Part shown: piece by piece, positions 1 to 9,485 of the stretch
How the letters are laid out: each line of letters starts with the position of its first letter
Position numbering within the stretch: the first letter of the stretch is position 1
NCBI GenBank assembly: GCA_020633895.1
Contig: JACKCT010000014.1
Location: 1 to 64,000 of the forward strand
From: Deltaproteobacteria bacterium
GTDB taxonomy: Bacteria > Lernaellota > Lernaellaia > JACKCT01
Length of the DNA stretch: 64,000 nt
Direction: 5' to 3'
Position numbers and translations under genes: made by a program
The notes under the pieces: generated by a model
Databases searched by the model: none
What the model saw: the letters and a program-made list of their open reading frames with translations, nothing else
What the model was told of the DNA's origin: nothing

Positions 1-145
1 ACGTATCGTCGTCGGACGTATCGGCAGCGGTGTCGTCGTCATCGTCGCCCCCGACGCACGCCGGAAGGAGACAAAGGAGGACGGTTAGAACTGAAAGCAG
101 GAGAAATAGGCGAGAAATCCGCGAATCACCATCGAAATCAGGCAT
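1..145 (-). CDS. Lipoprotein N-terminus (partial, runs off the left edge)
   Basis: An open frame on the minus strand starts at ATG 145-143 and is still open at base 1. The first 48 residues are a short polar start, a hydrophobic core (about residues 13-28) and an LPAC lipobox with the acylated Cys at about residue 30. Next comes GG and five Asp, then a Thr/Asp-rich stretch. This is a typical type II signal peptide, so the product should be an outer-membrane or periplasmic lipoprotein. An AAGG sequence lies about ten bases upstream of the ATG. The Asp-rich segment after the lipobox matches other lipoproteins in this window (8188, 29929, 41691). The function cannot be read because the body of the protein is outside the window. 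Confidence 0.7.
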   Translation of the reverse strand, partial: MPDFDGDSRISRLFLLLSVLTVLLCLLPACVGGDDDDDTAADTSDDDT

Positions 146-289
146 CGGAATCCATCCTTGCCGCAAAATTAATTTCAATTCCATTGTTGAACCAACAGCA
201 GTGTCAGCGCAAGAAAAAGTTGCCTACTTGGCCTGACGCCGCATCCCCCCTTAAGATCGCCGGAGCGCCCACGCCCCTTTGAGGACGCA

Positions 290-2533
290 TTGCCGATCGA
301 CCGAGAGACCATCCGACGACGCAAACGCATCGCCCGCCTTGTGCTGGGTCTGGTCGTGCTCGCTCTGGTGATCGGCGCGTCCGCGGTCATGACCTTGATG
401 CGCTCCTCGGACCGGATGATTGCCGACCGTCTGTCCCGCGCCATCGAGGGCATCGAGGAACGCACCGGCTTCGAAATCGATTACCAGGATTTCCAACTGG
501 AAATGACGCACATGGCCAGCCTGTTCGGCCTGCGCGTGACCACCCCCGGCGCGACGGGCGAGCCTTTCGCCTTCGTGGATCGGGTCGATGTGGAATTTGA
601 ACTGACGCCCGTCGGCGACATCCCCGTCAAGCTCAACCGGGTGCGTCTGCGGGGTGCGAGCATGAATGTGGTCCTGGACGAGGACGGCCGCCCCAATCTG
701 CCGACTCAGGCCCTGGCCCTGCTCGACGACGACGCGAAGACCGCCTCCGCCGATGACGAATCCCCCGCCGGCGACCTGAAGGGCGGCCTGAAAGCTGATC
801 TGAAAAAAAATCCCAACGCCGCCAAGGCCCTGGTGCGCAAGGCGATGGCCGCGCTGCTGGGCCTGGAGATCGTGCTGGAAGACGGGCGCGTCAACCTGGT
901 CGACCGCCACTTCGCCAGGCGCCCGCCCGGACGCCTGTCGGCCAAGGACATTCGGGGCAAACTCTTCGTCGACCTGCTGGGCAAGAAGATCAGCGCCGAC
1001 GCCAAGGGCGAACTGGCCGACCAGGGCGGCGGGTTCGACGTGAACCTGACCGCCTCCAGCGCCCAACAGTGGATCGAGCTGACCGGCCGGGATCTGAGCC
1101 TCGCCCCCGCGGACCCTTACCTGCCCGAGGGCGTGCGCGTCGGCCCCCAAAGCCGCCTGCAAGGCAGCGTCTCCCTGTCCCGGACCTCCGGGTCCAAGAC
1201 CCTGCCCATCAAATTCGACGGAACGTTGCGCGATCTGGAAGTGGAAAACCGCCGCCTAGCCTCCCAGCCGGTGCGCGACGTCACCGTCCGCGCCAAGGGC
1301 CGCCTGACCGCCGATCTGGCCGAGCGCCGCTTCGTCCTAAGCCGCACGCAGGTCTTCCTGGGCCCGGCGACCATGACCTTCAGCGGACGCCTGGACATGC
1401 CCGAAGGCGCCAAGCCCTTCTTCGAACTGACCGCCATGACCGACCACCTGCCGTTGCAGGACGCCCTGGACGCCCTGCCCCGCGACTTTGCGCCGGTGTT
1501 GCAGGGGGCGGTGGTGGAAGGGGAGATGGACGGGCGCTTCGACGTCGCGCTGGATTTCGCCAAGCCCTCCGAGGCGCGCTTCAATCCCCAGCTCGAGGTG
1601 CGCGACCTGCGCGTCATCACGCCGCCGCCCCGGGCCAACATCACCAAGCTCAACGGGCCCTTTCGCCACACGATTCGCAAGAACGGCAAGGTCGTCAAAA
1701 CGATCACCGTCGGCCCGGAAGATCCGGATTTCGTGCGTTACGAGGATTTGGGCGAGAACATCATCGGCGCGGTGCTCACCTGCGAGGACGGGGGCTTTTT
1801 CCGCCACCACGGCTTTTCCCTGAAGCACATCCGGGACTCCATCCGCACCAATCTGCGCAACGAGCGCTTCGTCCGGGGCGCCTCCACCCTCTCGATGCAG
1901 ACCACGAAAAACCTGTGGCTCTCCCACGAGAAGACCCTGTCGCGAAAATTCCAGGAGATGCTGCTGACCTGGTGGATGGAGGAAGAGATCCCCAAGAAGC
2001 GCATCCTGGAAATCTACATGAACATCATCGAATGGGGCCCGGAGATCTACGGCATCGGCCCGGCGGCGCGGCATTACTTCGGCAAGAAACCCAAGGATCT
2101 GTCGCCCCTGCAGGCGGCGTTTCTGGGCAGCATCATCTCTAATCCGGTGAAATTCCACGACCGCTTCTACAAGCGGGGCTACACCGGCAACTGGGGCTCG
2201 ATGCTGCAATTCATTCTGTCCAAGATGGCCGGACGGGGGACGATTTCCCACGAGATAGTGGACTGGTGCGAACCTTTTGAGGTGGTCTTTTCCAAGGACG
2301 GCAAGCCCGCTCCCGGCGGATGCAAAAAACCCGAGGAGGACGAGGCCGGTCCCGACGGCGAAACGCCGGGCGGCGCGTTCGACGAAGAGGACGTGCCCAA
2401 GGGCATTTCGCCGGATTTCGCGCCCCTGGACCCGGTGGTCAAATCCCTGATGAAAAAGGCGACGCCGACGCCCACCCCCGCGCCCGTCCCCACGCCTCCG
2501 CCGTTGGATATGATCGACACGTCCGGTTTGTAA
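290..2533 (+). CDS. Membrane-anchored AsmA-like / GT51 peptidoglycan glycosyltransferase fusion
   Basis: 747 residues from a TTG start preceded by GAGG. One N-terminal membrane segment (about 14-36) is followed by about 380 residues resembling AsmA/DUF748 repeats (alternating beta pattern, no catalytic motif). A GT51 glycosyltransferase domain follows (about 470-660), and the C-terminus is Pro/acid-rich (TPTPTPAP). GT51 signatures are visible: the EDGGFFRHHG block with the catalytic Glu at about residue 499, the RGAST..MQ..KN block, and the later KKRILEIYMN block. GT51 enzymes polymerise lipid II into glycan strands on the periplasmic face of the inner membrane. There is no transpeptidase domain, so the enzyme is a monofunctional polymerase, but much longer than MtgA (about 240 residues). 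The AsmA-like stretch may position it or contact the envelope; that is inference. Confidence 0.85.
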   Translation: MPIDRETIRRRKRIARLVLGLVVLALVIGASAVMTLMRSSDRMIADRLSRAIEGIEERTGFEIDYQDFQLEMTHMASLFGLRVTTPGATGEPFAFVDRVDVEFELTPVGDIPVKLNRVRLRGASMNVVLDEDGRPNLPTQALALLDDDAKTASADDESPAGDLKGGLKADLKKNPNAAKALVRKAMAALLGLEIVLEDGRVNLVDRHFARRPPGRLSAKDIRGKLFVDLLGKKISADAKGELADQGGGFDVNLTASSAQQWIELTGRDLSLAPADPYLPEGVRVGPQSRLQGSVSLSRTSGSKTLPIKFDGTLRDLEVENRRLASQPVRDVTVRAKGRLTADLAERRFVLSRTQVFLGPATMTFSGRLDMPEGAKPFFELTAMTDHLPLQDALDALPRDFAPVLQGAVVEGEMDGRFDVALDFAKPSEARFNPQLEVRDLRVITPPPRANITKLNGPFRHTIRKNGKVVKTITVGPEDPDFVRYEDLGENIIGAVLTCEDGGFFRHHGFSLKHIRDSIRTNLRNERFVRGASTLSMQTTKNLWLSHEKTLSRKFQEMLLTWWMEEEIPKKRILEIYMNIIEWGPEIYGIGPAARHYFGKKPKDLSPLQAAFLGSIISNPVKFHDRFYKRGYTGNWGSMLQFILSKMAGRGTISHEIVDWCEPFEVVFSKDGKPAPGGCKKPEEDEAGPDGETPGGAFDEEDVPKGISPDFAPLDPVVKSLMKKATPTPTPAPVPTPPPLDMIDTSGL

Positions 2534-2603
2534 CAATGACCGGCGCCACCCCAGCCGGCGGCTGATACTGTACACGAGCACTCGTTGTTAATGTAATAAT
2601 TTT

Positions 2604-2709
2604 TTGACCATGATCATACTTTACATCATGAACTCCCGAGGCATTGTTCCGTATTATGGGAGGTTTGCGACATCCTTTCGGTTGTTTAGAAAAATATATT
2701 GACCATGAT
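2604..2709 (+). repeat. Direct repeat of TTGACCATGAT in an AT-rich leader
   Basis: The 237-base gap before the Lcl-domain gene is more AT-rich than its surroundings. It carries the same 11-mer, TTGACCATGAT, at 2604-2614 and 2699-2709. Each begins with a -35-like TTGACC, but neither has a convincing -10 at 16-18 bases. They could be paired promoter or regulator sites for the gene at 2771. Nothing else was recognised in the gap. Confidence 0.35.
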
Positions 2710-2770
2710 TCATCCGCTTATTAACGTCTCATCTTGTCACACCACCATATTGCGTTCGGGGGGTTGAGCC

Positions 2771-3871
2771 ATGCGTTTGTTCGTCCCGTTCGTGTCTGTT
2801 CTTGCCGTCATTTTATTTGCCCAACCGGCGTTCGCCCAACTGGATTGCGAGGTCGACAACAACGGAGGCGGCGGTGGTGAAAATCTCGGCGACATCTGGC
2901 TTGACCGCACCACGGAGTTGGAATGGCAGGTCAAGTTGAGCGACAACGCCTATGACCACGGCGCGGCCGAGATCCGCTGCGACGAGCTGGAATTGGAGGG
3001 CGGCGGGTGGCGCCTGCCGACGATTTCGGAGTTGCGCACCACAATCCGGCCGAGTTGTTCTCAAACACAGGCCGCCGGCTCGTGCGGGGTCACGGACAAC
3101 AATTGCACCGAATCCGACTGTGCCGCTGGAACTAGCTGCATCGGCTGCCCGACTCTCTCGACCGGCTGCTATATCCGGGACGAACTCAACGGCTGCGGAC
3201 CCACGTGGTCGGCCACCCAAGTCATCGACGATCCCGCCTCTTATTGGATGATCGAGTACGACCACGCGGGGATCTACACCGCGGATACGGAACGAACGCA
3301 AAAGGTCCGATGTGTCCGGGACGAAGGCGCCACCAACGACGATGACGACGATGGAGATGACGATAGCGACGACGACGCGGATAACGATGACGACGACGAA
3401 GGGGACGACGACGGTGGAGACGATGATGACGACGATGACAACGGCGTCTGGTTGGATCCGACTTCCGGTTATGAGTGGCCCAGCGAACCGCCCACCATCC
3501 CCGTCAGTTGGGATGACGCGGTGGAATACTGCGACAACCTGACGCTGGACGGCGGCGACTGGCATCTGCCGACGATCACGGAGCTGCGCACCCTGATCCA
3601 CGAGTGCGACAATACGAACACCGGAGGGTCCTGCGAAGTCTCCGATTCGTGCACGTCGTCCGAGTGCTGGGACGGCGAAGACTGCACCTGCGACGAATAT
3701 CCGTCGTGCTACGACCCCTATGTCTACGACATTTGCTCCGACGTCGTCTGGTCGTCGACACCGGTCTCCGATCTGGAGAACACGGTCTGGTATATCGATT
3801 TCCGGTACGCCGGCGTTAACACCATCTACAAATCCCTCGGCGGCATGGTCACGTGCGTGCGCTTGCCTTGA
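2771..3871 (+). CDS. Secreted protein with two Lcl-type (DUF1566) domains joined by a poly-Asp linker
   Basis: 366 residues with a clear Sec signal peptide ending AFA-Q at about residue 22. Two related domains (about 40-180 and 230-366) each contain the WRLPT..ELRT or WHLPTI.ELRT motif, a preceding C(D/E).L.L.GG pattern and many Cys, as in the Lcl C-terminal/DUF1566 family of secreted adhesin-like proteins. Between them lies a linker of about 35 residues made almost only of Asp with a few Gly, Ser and Asn (about 188-224). High cysteine content suggests disulfide-bonded extracellular domains. There is no lipobox and no C-terminal anchor, so it is probably released or loosely surface-bound. A rho-independent terminator follows. 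Function beyond a surface or adhesive role is unknown. Confidence 0.75.
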   Translation: MRLFVPFVSVLAVILFAQPAFAQLDCEVDNNGGGGGENLGDIWLDRTTELEWQVKLSDNAYDHGAAEIRCDELELEGGGWRLPTISELRTTIRPSCSQTQAAGSCGVTDNNCTESDCAAGTSCIGCPTLSTGCYIRDELNGCGPTWSATQVIDDPASYWMIEYDHAGIYTADTERTQKVRCVRDEGATNDDDDDGDDDSDDDADNDDDDEGDDDGGDDDDDDDNGVWLDPTSGYEWPSEPPTIPVSWDDAVEYCDNLTLDGGDWHLPTITELRTLIHECDNTNTGGSCEVSDSCTSSECWDGEDCTCDEYPSCYDPYVYDICSDVVWSSTPVSDLENTVWYIDFRYAGVNTIYKSLGGMVTCVRLP

Positions 3872-3930
3872 CCGGCAAGACCTGACCCTCGGGCGGCTCG
3901 GCCCCCGCTCGGCTCCCTCGAAAATTTCCG

Positions 3931-3963
3931 TCGCCGGGGAATCCCGCCCCGGCGATTCTTTTT
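3931..3963 (+). terminator. Rho-independent terminator after the Lcl-domain gene
   Basis: A perfect 8-bp GC stem, CGCCGGGG (3932-3939) with CCCCGGCG (3947-3954) and a 7-base loop, is followed by ATTCTTTTT. It lies 60 bases after the stop of the Lcl-domain gene. Confidence 0.85.
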
Positions 3964-4104
3964 CGTTTCTCGTTCGTTTCTTGTGAAAAAAATTGCCCTC
4001 GCCGCGCGACCCCACTTCCCTCTCTGGCCAAAAAAGCGTAGAGATGCGCACCGTTGGGCCGCGTTTCGCGACAATCGTTTCGCGAACGTCACGCCCGGAG
4101 GGTC

Positions 4105-5886
4105 ATGTCCGCCAACGAATCTTCGACGTCAAGTTTTCGGGATCAACTTCTCACCAAGCCCGCTTGGGCCCTTCGACGCAGCCTGCGCGCCGGGTATCGC
4201 GCCGCCGACTTCCGCGCGGATGTCATGGCCGGCATCGTGGTGGGCATCGTCGCCCTGCCCCTGTCCATGGCGTTGGCCATCGCCTCGGGGGTTCCCCCGC
4301 AGCACGGCCTGTACACCGCCATCGTCGCCGGGGCAGTGGTCGCGGCCCTGGGCGGATCGCGCCTGCAGATCACCGGCCCCACCGCCGCCTTCGTCGTCAT
4401 CCTCGCCCCCATCGCCGAACAATACGGCCTGGGCGGCCTGTCGGTGGCGACGCTCTTCGCCGGGCTGGTCCTGGTGACAATGGGCGTATTCGGCCTGGGC
4501 AAGCTCATTCAGTTCATCCCCTATCCCGTCACCACGGGCTTTACCGCCGGCATCGCCATCGTCATCGCCTCGCTGCAGTGGCGCGACTTTTTGGGACTGC
4601 ATATGGCCGAACCGTCCACCCACGCCCTGGAGCGCCTGGCCCAGTCGGCGGCGGCGTGGCGCACGATCGAACCGGCCCAACTGGGCATCGGCCTGTTCAC
4701 CTTCGCCGTGCTGAAAATCTGGCCGAGGTTTGTGCGTTCGGTGCCGGCGCCGTTGGTGGCGCTGGGGCTGGCGGGGGTGGTCGCGGCGATCGTCAACCAC
4801 TATTGGCCGGGGCTGGCGATCCCAACGATCAACAGCCGCTTCACTTTTGACGTAGGCGGCGTGTCCGGCGTGGGGATCCCGCGAACGCCGCCGTTGCCGA
4901 TGCTGCCGTGGATGTTGCCGGGAGGGGACGGCGCGCCGCTCACCCTGGACCTGGCCATGCTGCGCACGCTGTTCCTGTCGGGCGTGGCCATCGCGCTGCT
5001 GGGGGCCATCGAATCGTTGCTGTCCGCCGTGGTCGCCGACGGCATGACGCACGACAGCCACGACCCGGACGCGGAGATCCTGGCCCTGGGCATCGGCAAT
5101 ATCGTCGCGCCGTTTTTCGGCGGAATCGCGGCGACCGGCGCCATCGCGCGCACGGCGACGAATATCCGCTCCGGCGGACGCTCGCCGATCTCGGGAATTA
5201 TCCACGCCTTGTTCGTGCTGGCGGCGATGATCACCCTCGCGCCCCTGCTGGGCTATCTGCCCATGCCGGCCTTGGCGGCGCTGCTGATGCTGGTAGCCTG
5301 GAACATGAGCGACGCCCGTCACGCGGTCCACATCCTGCGCACGGCGCCCAAATCGGACGCCTTCGTACTGGTGACGTGCATGCTGCTCACGGTGGTCTTC
5401 GACATGGTCGTGGCCGTCACGGCGGGCGTGGTGCTGGCGTCGTTGCTGTTCATGGGACGCATGGCCGAAGTCACCGGCAGCAACCTCATCCACGAGCCCG
5501 ATCACGCCGAGGGCGTTCCCTTGCCGCCCAAGACGCTGATCTACGAGATCGCCGGTCCGCTGTTTTTCGGCGCGGCGGAAAAGGCGACGTCCGCCCTGGC
5601 CGACATCGGGCGCGCGGGCACGACGATTCGCGCCGTGATCCTGGACATCCGCAGCGTCCCGGCGATGGACGCCACGGGCATGGTGGCGTTGGAGTCGGCG
5701 CGGGACCGCCTGCGCGAGGCCGGCGTGTTCGTCGTGCTGGCGGGTCTGCGGGAGCAGCCTCGGCGGGTATTGACCAAGGCAGGATGGACCGGGCAAACCG
5801 ATCAAGCGTTGCTGTGCGACACCCTCGCCGAGGCGGCCCAGGCGGTGCGGGACTACTTCGAGGCCCATCGGATCGACGCCGACTAG
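4105..5886 (+). CDS. SulP/SLC26-family anion transporter with STAS domain
   Basis: 593 residues from ATG 4105, chosen because GGAG lies four bases upstream; a TTG at 4054 would add 17 residues without a ribosome site. Residues about 35-430 are strongly hydrophobic and contain SulP landmarks: the early ADVMAGIVVGIVALPLSMA segment, GLYTAIVAG, and ITGPTAAF. The C-terminal STAS domain (about 465-575) has the hydrophobic VILDIRSVPAMDATG strand and loop. SulP proteins move sulfate, bicarbonate or other anions across the inner membrane, driven by H+ or Na+. The substrate cannot be told from sequence alone. It stands alone: a terminator precedes it and a repeat cluster follows. Confidence 0.9.
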   Translation: MSANESSTSSFRDQLLTKPAWALRRSLRAGYRAADFRADVMAGIVVGIVALPLSMALAIASGVPPQHGLYTAIVAGAVVAALGGSRLQITGPTAAFVVILAPIAEQYGLGGLSVATLFAGLVLVTMGVFGLGKLIQFIPYPVTTGFTAGIAIVIASLQWRDFLGLHMAEPSTHALERLAQSAAAWRTIEPAQLGIGLFTFAVLKIWPRFVRSVPAPLVALGLAGVVAAIVNHYWPGLAIPTINSRFTFDVGGVSGVGIPRTPPLPMLPWMLPGGDGAPLTLDLAMLRTLFLSGVAIALLGAIESLLSAVVADGMTHDSHDPDAEILALGIGNIVAPFFGGIAATGAIARTATNIRSGGRSPISGIIHALFVLAAMITLAPLLGYLPMPALAALLMLVAWNMSDARHAVHILRTAPKSDAFVLVTCMLLTVVFDMVVAVTAGVVLASLLFMGRMAEVTGSNLIHEPDHAEGVPLPPKTLIYEIAGPLFFGAAEKATSALADIGRAGTTIRAVILDIRSVPAMDATGMVALESARDRLREAGVFVVLAGLREQPRRVLTKAGWTGQTDQALLCDTLAEAAQAVRDYFEAHRIDAD

Positions 5887-6260
5887 GGAGCGCTCCTGAT
5901 CGGAGCCGGATCCTTCGCGACGCTCAGGATGACAAACGTCCTTCATTGCCCCGAACGGTCGTGAGGGGTCAAACTCGAATGTTGTCATGAAAAAGCCGCG
6001 ACCGTTCAGAGCCACGACCGTTCAGAGCCGCGACCGTGAGGAAGCGGGTTGGTTCGACTTGGGAAATCGACTTCGACGTCCTGCGATGACAGAGCCGCGC
6101 ACGGTAGTAAGCGGTCTGGTCCAACCTGGTACGCCGCGCTCGATGTGCCGAACAGCGGATGCTCCGTGCCGGGTGGGACCTGACCCCTCACGACCGTTCG
6201 GGGCTCTGAAAAGGCAAGCGGAGCTCTGAAGGGCGGGCGGGGCTGCGATAAAATTGCCCC
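5887..6260. repeat. Repeat cluster between convergent genes, with one complete CAGAGCC...GGCTCTG element
   Basis: This 374-base gap between the ends of the SulP and M23 genes is filled with dispersed repeats. 5908-5934 is a TCCTTCGCG...CTCAGGATGACA copy, seen again at 42428-42454. About 5952-5976 is a headless CCCGAACGGT..TGAGGGGTC arm. Two CAGAGCC arms start at 6007 and 6023. A complete 119-bp element (6090-6208) has a CAGAGCC left arm reading GCGCACGGTAGTAAGCGGT and an inverted right arm ending GGGGCTCTG. No ORF was recognised. Confidence 0.8.
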
Positions 6261-8081
6261 CTACGGCAGCGTGAGCGCGGCCTCCCGTGTCGCGAAATTG
6301 CCGACGCGATCCATGGCCTCGACGCGCACCGTGCGCGTGCCGCCCAGGCCGGACGGGATCGGCGCGGAGAGTTCGCGGCGGGCGGCGTTATAGGTCGTCA
6401 CCAGACGTCGCTTGCCGACAAAAATCTCCGAGCGATGGTCCACCGGCCCGGCGCCGTCATCACGCAAGGGCACGACAATCGACCGACGCACCACGCGCGG
6501 CGTACCGATGACGGGCTTGTCGGTGTCGGAGGCCAGGCAGAACGTCCCCCAGTGATCGACCGTCGCCTGCAATGTGCGGTCGAGGGGGTTCCAGGTGCGT
6601 CCGGCGTAGGTGAGACGCCCGGCGGGCGAGCGCTCGTAGATCGCCAGGCGCGAGGCCGCGTCGTCGTCGACGGTGTAGGCGAAGCGCATCGCGTACGTCT
6701 GACGCATCAGCACCGGCGGGCCGTCGACGCGATAACACACGCCTTCGGGCGCGCCGTCCACGCGGGTGATGTCGACGCGCACCGGCTCGAACAACGACGC
6801 CTCGTAGGTGTCCAGCACGAACGCCCCGTCGTCCACGGCGATGGTCTGCTCGTTGAACAGCACTTGCCCGCCCGTCCCCTTCGGCCAGGGGCGGAAGGAC
6901 TTGTCGTCGGCCGGTTGCACGTCGATTTCGAAATGCGCCGTCGTCGCGTTGCCCGCCGCGTCCTCCACGGTCACATGCACCGAATGCATCCCGATTTCCA
7001 GCTTGTCGAACGAGCCGCCCTCGGCCTGGGAAAAGAAGGGAATCTCGACCGGGTACGGGTTGTACGCCCGATAAAACGCCCGCGTGCCCCGCTCGCGCAA
7101 CGATTCGTATTGGGCATGGAGGATGTTCTTGTCCTCGTAGCTCCATTGCTCGTACCGGGTCTCGAAAAACGGTGCGCCGTCCACCGCCACGGCGATGCGA
7201 TAGGGCGTCATGCACCGATCGCCGCCGTCTTTTCGGTCGCATGCCCGCACCGACACGCCCACGCGCCCGCTGACGGGAATCGGCGTGCTCGGCGGCCCAT
7301 CGGCGGCGAAACGCATCGGGTCGTAAGTGCCGTTGACACGGCCGAAATTGTCGATGGGCGTCAGCATGATTTCGTGGATGGTCGGGTCAACGTGGTCGGC
7401 GACGGGAAAGCCGTTGGTCAGCGGATTGAGGTTGACCAGATCGTCGTAACGCACCTCGAAATGCAGATGGGGCGAGCCGGTGCCGGTGTTGCCGCCGTAG
7501 CCGATGACCTCGCCCCGCGCGATGGGCACCTGCTCCTCCCAGGGCTCGTAGTAGTAGTCCAATTTCTGCTCGCCGGTCGTTCGGCGAATGCCGTCGGACA
7601 CGCGCTCCAGCCGGTCGGAGAAGCGATCCAGGTGGGCGTAGACCGCGACCATTTTGTCGGCCATGCGCACGTAGACCGCGTTGCCGTAGCCGTAGCGCGA
7701 CGCGCGGATGCGCATGAGCACGCCGTCGTCCACCGACACGATCGGCGTCGTGCCCACCTTGCCGTAGAGCGACAGATCCAGGCCGCCGTGGGGATGGTCG
7801 TTGCGCCGGTCGCAAAAGGGCGAGGTCAAAAGCGGCTTGGCCTTCACCGGCCAGAGATAGTCGTGGGCGGGAGCGGTATCCATCGTCGGCGTCGTCGGCG
7901 CGATGATCGGCGAGGCGGGGGCGGTCGCTTGAATTGTTGTCGAAGCTGCGCTCAAGAAACCGGCAGCGCCTAACACCACGCAAATCCAAAACCATTTTTG
8001 TCGAGTTATATCGTTCGATCGACTTGGTTGGCGCGGCCTTGATTTTCCGGATCGGAAAGCCAAAAAATATTGTCGACTCAT
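6261..8081 (-). CDS. Secreted M23-family metallopeptidase (LytM-like) with long C-terminal region
   Basis: 606 residues. A hydrophobic segment (about 30-47) acts as signal or anchor. The M23 domain spans about 80-235 and keeps the zinc/catalytic signatures: HxxxD (His98, Asp102), the AH pair at about 149-150 and the terminal HLH (His205, His207) followed by FEVR. A roughly 20-residue charged insertion lies between the AH and HLH motifs. Residues 240-606 look like beta-rich accessory domains of unknown type. M23 enzymes cut peptide cross-links in peptidoglycan or act in envelope remodelling. With zinc ligands kept, it is likely active. No ribosome site is obvious at 8081, so translation may begin at a later alternative codon; the signal segment would be kept. 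Confidence 0.85.
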   Translation of the reverse strand: MSRQYFLAFRSGKSRPRQPSRSNDITRQKWFWICVVLGAAGFLSAASTTIQATAPASPIIAPTTPTMDTAPAHDYLWPVKAKPLLTSPFCDRRNDHPHGGLDLSLYGKVGTTPIVSVDDGVLMRIRASRYGYGNAVYVRMADKMVAVYAHLDRFSDRLERVSDGIRRTTGEQKLDYYYEPWEEQVPIARGEVIGYGGNTGTGSPHLHFEVRYDDLVNLNPLTNGFPVADHVDPTIHEIMLTPIDNFGRVNGTYDPMRFAADGPPSTPIPVSGRVGVSVRACDRKDGGDRCMTPYRIAVAVDGAPFFETRYEQWSYEDKNILHAQYESLRERGTRAFYRAYNPYPVEIPFFSQAEGGSFDKLEIGMHSVHVTVEDAAGNATTAHFEIDVQPADDKSFRPWPKGTGGQVLFNEQTIAVDDGAFVLDTYEASLFEPVRVDITRVDGAPEGVCYRVDGPPVLMRQTYAMRFAYTVDDDAASRLAIYERSPAGRLTYAGRTWNPLDRTLQATVDHWGTFCLASDTDKPVIGTPRVVRRSIVVPLRDDGAGPVDHRSEIFVGKRRLVTTYNAARRELSAPIPSGLGGTRTVRVEAMDRVGNFATREAALTLP

Positions 8082-8187
8082 GGCTGGTTATTGTGGCGAA
8101 GGGCGGCAAGTTTGTCGATTCCGCAGCCCCTGCTTCATCAGCTTGTCGCTCAGTGGTTCAAATTATCAACGCCAAAGGATTCATTTC

Positions 8188-8565
8188 ATGACCATGCGCT
8201 ACCCCCAACTTGCCTGTCTGCTAGCATTTTTTATTGCATTGGCGGCTTCATTCGCTTGCGGCGGTGGAGACGACGACGATGACAGCACCAATAGCGATAC
8301 ACCCATTACGCGGGACCAAGCTAAATCATATTGCGAGCTGTTTTTGATGTGCGCTCCCGGCTTCACAATGCCTGACTCTGATGAGGACGCCGCCTCCGTG
8401 ATCGAACAATGCGTGGACACGATTGTGGACGACGGCGATGACGTGGAGGATGTTGATGATTGCTGGCTCACCTGCTTGGAACAAGAAAGTTGCTCCAAGT
8501 TTTTGGAGTGCCACGATTCCCATTGCTACACGAACTTACAAGAATCTAGCGGTCCCGTTCGATGA
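8188..8565 (+). CDS. Small Cys-rich lipoprotein
   Basis: 125 residues from ATG 8188, with AAAGGA nine bases upstream. A longer frame is open from 8080, but its extra 36 residues do not look like protein start sequence. A signal peptide ends at Cys24 (ASFAC, a loose lipobox) and is followed by GGG and five Asp. The body has about ten Cys, e.g. YCELFLMC, DCWLTC, SCSKFLEC and SHCY, suggesting a small disulfide-bonded helical domain. It resembles short cysteine-patterned lipoproteins common in Deltaproteobacteria-like genomes, but no named family is assigned. Its 3' end overlaps the 3' end of the convergent polyprenyl synthase gene by 20 bases. Confidence 0.7.
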   Translation: MTMRYPQLACLLAFFIALAASFACGGGDDDDDSTNSDTPITRDQAKSYCELFLMCAPGFTMPDSDEDAASVIEQCVDTIVDDGDDVEDVDDCWLTCLEQESCSKFLECHDSHCYTNLQESSGPVR

Positions 8566-9478
8566 CGAAACGCGCGGCGGCCCGCAGGGGCTCGGCGGCC
8601 TCGCCCAGGTGCTGCACGGCGGCCAGGGCGGCGTCGATGTGTTCGGCGGCCAGGCGTCGGGATTCGGGAAGACCGTGGACGGCCGGGTAGGTCGCCTTGC
8701 CCGCGTTCGCGTCGCTGCCCACCGACTTGCCGATGCGCGCCGCGTCGCCGGTGACGTTGAGGATGTCGTCGACAATCTGAAAGGCCTGGCCGACGTTCTC
8801 GCCGAATGTCCGCAGGGCCGCGACCGTCTCCGGGTCCGCCCCGCCCATCAGCGCTCCCGCCGCCGCCGAGGCCGCGATGAAACGCGCCGTCTTGGCGTGG
8901 TGCGTTTGTCGGGTGAGGGCTTCGTCGATTTCGTCGGGCGCGGTGAGCATGTCCAGGCTCTGCCCCCCGGCCATCCCCGACAGGCCCGTGGCATGGGCGA
9001 TCTCGTGAATGACGGCCATCGCCGTGGCGGGGGGCGCGGTGTCCGGCGCGGAGAGCAACAGGTAGGCCTCGGTAATCAGCGCGTCGCCGGCCAAAATCGC
9101 CAGCGCCTCGCCGAAGACTTTGTGATTGGTCGCCCGATGGCGGCGCAGGTCGTCGTTGTCCATGGCGGGCAGGTCGTCGTGGATCAGACTGACCGTATGC
9201 AGCATCTCGATGGCCGCCGCGACGGGCAGGACCTTTTCGCAGTCGCCGCCCACCGCCTCGCAGCCCGCGATGGCCAGCACGGGGCGAAAGCGCTTGCCGC
9301 CGCCCAGAAGCGAATAGGACATCGCCTCCTTGAGTTTGTCGAACCCTTCGCCGTCGGCGCGGCGGGCCATGTAGGCGGCCAGATAATCATCCACCATCGC
9401 CCGGCGCGAGTCCGCGTACGCGGTAAAATCCAAGTCCGTCAAATCGGTTGTCGCGTCGGAAGCCGCCGTCATTCCCAT
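8546..9478 (-). CDS. ispA: Polyprenyl (farnesyl/geranylgeranyl) diphosphate synthase
   Basis: 310 residues. It condenses isopentenyl diphosphate onto allylic diphosphates to make C15-C20 prenyl diphosphates for quinones, undecaprenyl carriers or carotenoids. Signatures are GGKRFRP (about 60-66), the first Asp-rich motif DDLPAMD (101-107), GGQ..D at about 171-176, and the second Asp-rich motif, which reads DDILN with Asn at the usual last Asp. The IspA/CrtE type is clear; product length is not. The start lies only seven bases after the stop of the HDAC-like gene, so the two are probably co-transcribed. ATG 9472, two codons later, is an equally good start. Confidence 0.9.
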   Translation of the reverse strand: MGMTAASDATTDLTDLDFTAYADSRRAMVDDYLAAYMARRADGEGFDKLKEAMSYSLLGGGKRFRPVLAIAGCEAVGGDCEKVLPVAAAIEMLHTVSLIHDDLPAMDNDDLRRHRATNHKVFGEALAILAGDALITEAYLLLSAPDTAPPATAMAVIHEIAHATGLSGMAGGQSLDMLTAPDEIDEALTRQTHHAKTARFIAASAAAGALMGGADPETVAALRTFGENVGQAFQIVDDILNVTGDAARIGKSVGSDANAGKATYPAVHGLPESRRLAAEHIDAALAAVQHLGEAAEPLRAAARFVIERDR

Positions 9479-9485
9479 CCTTGCC

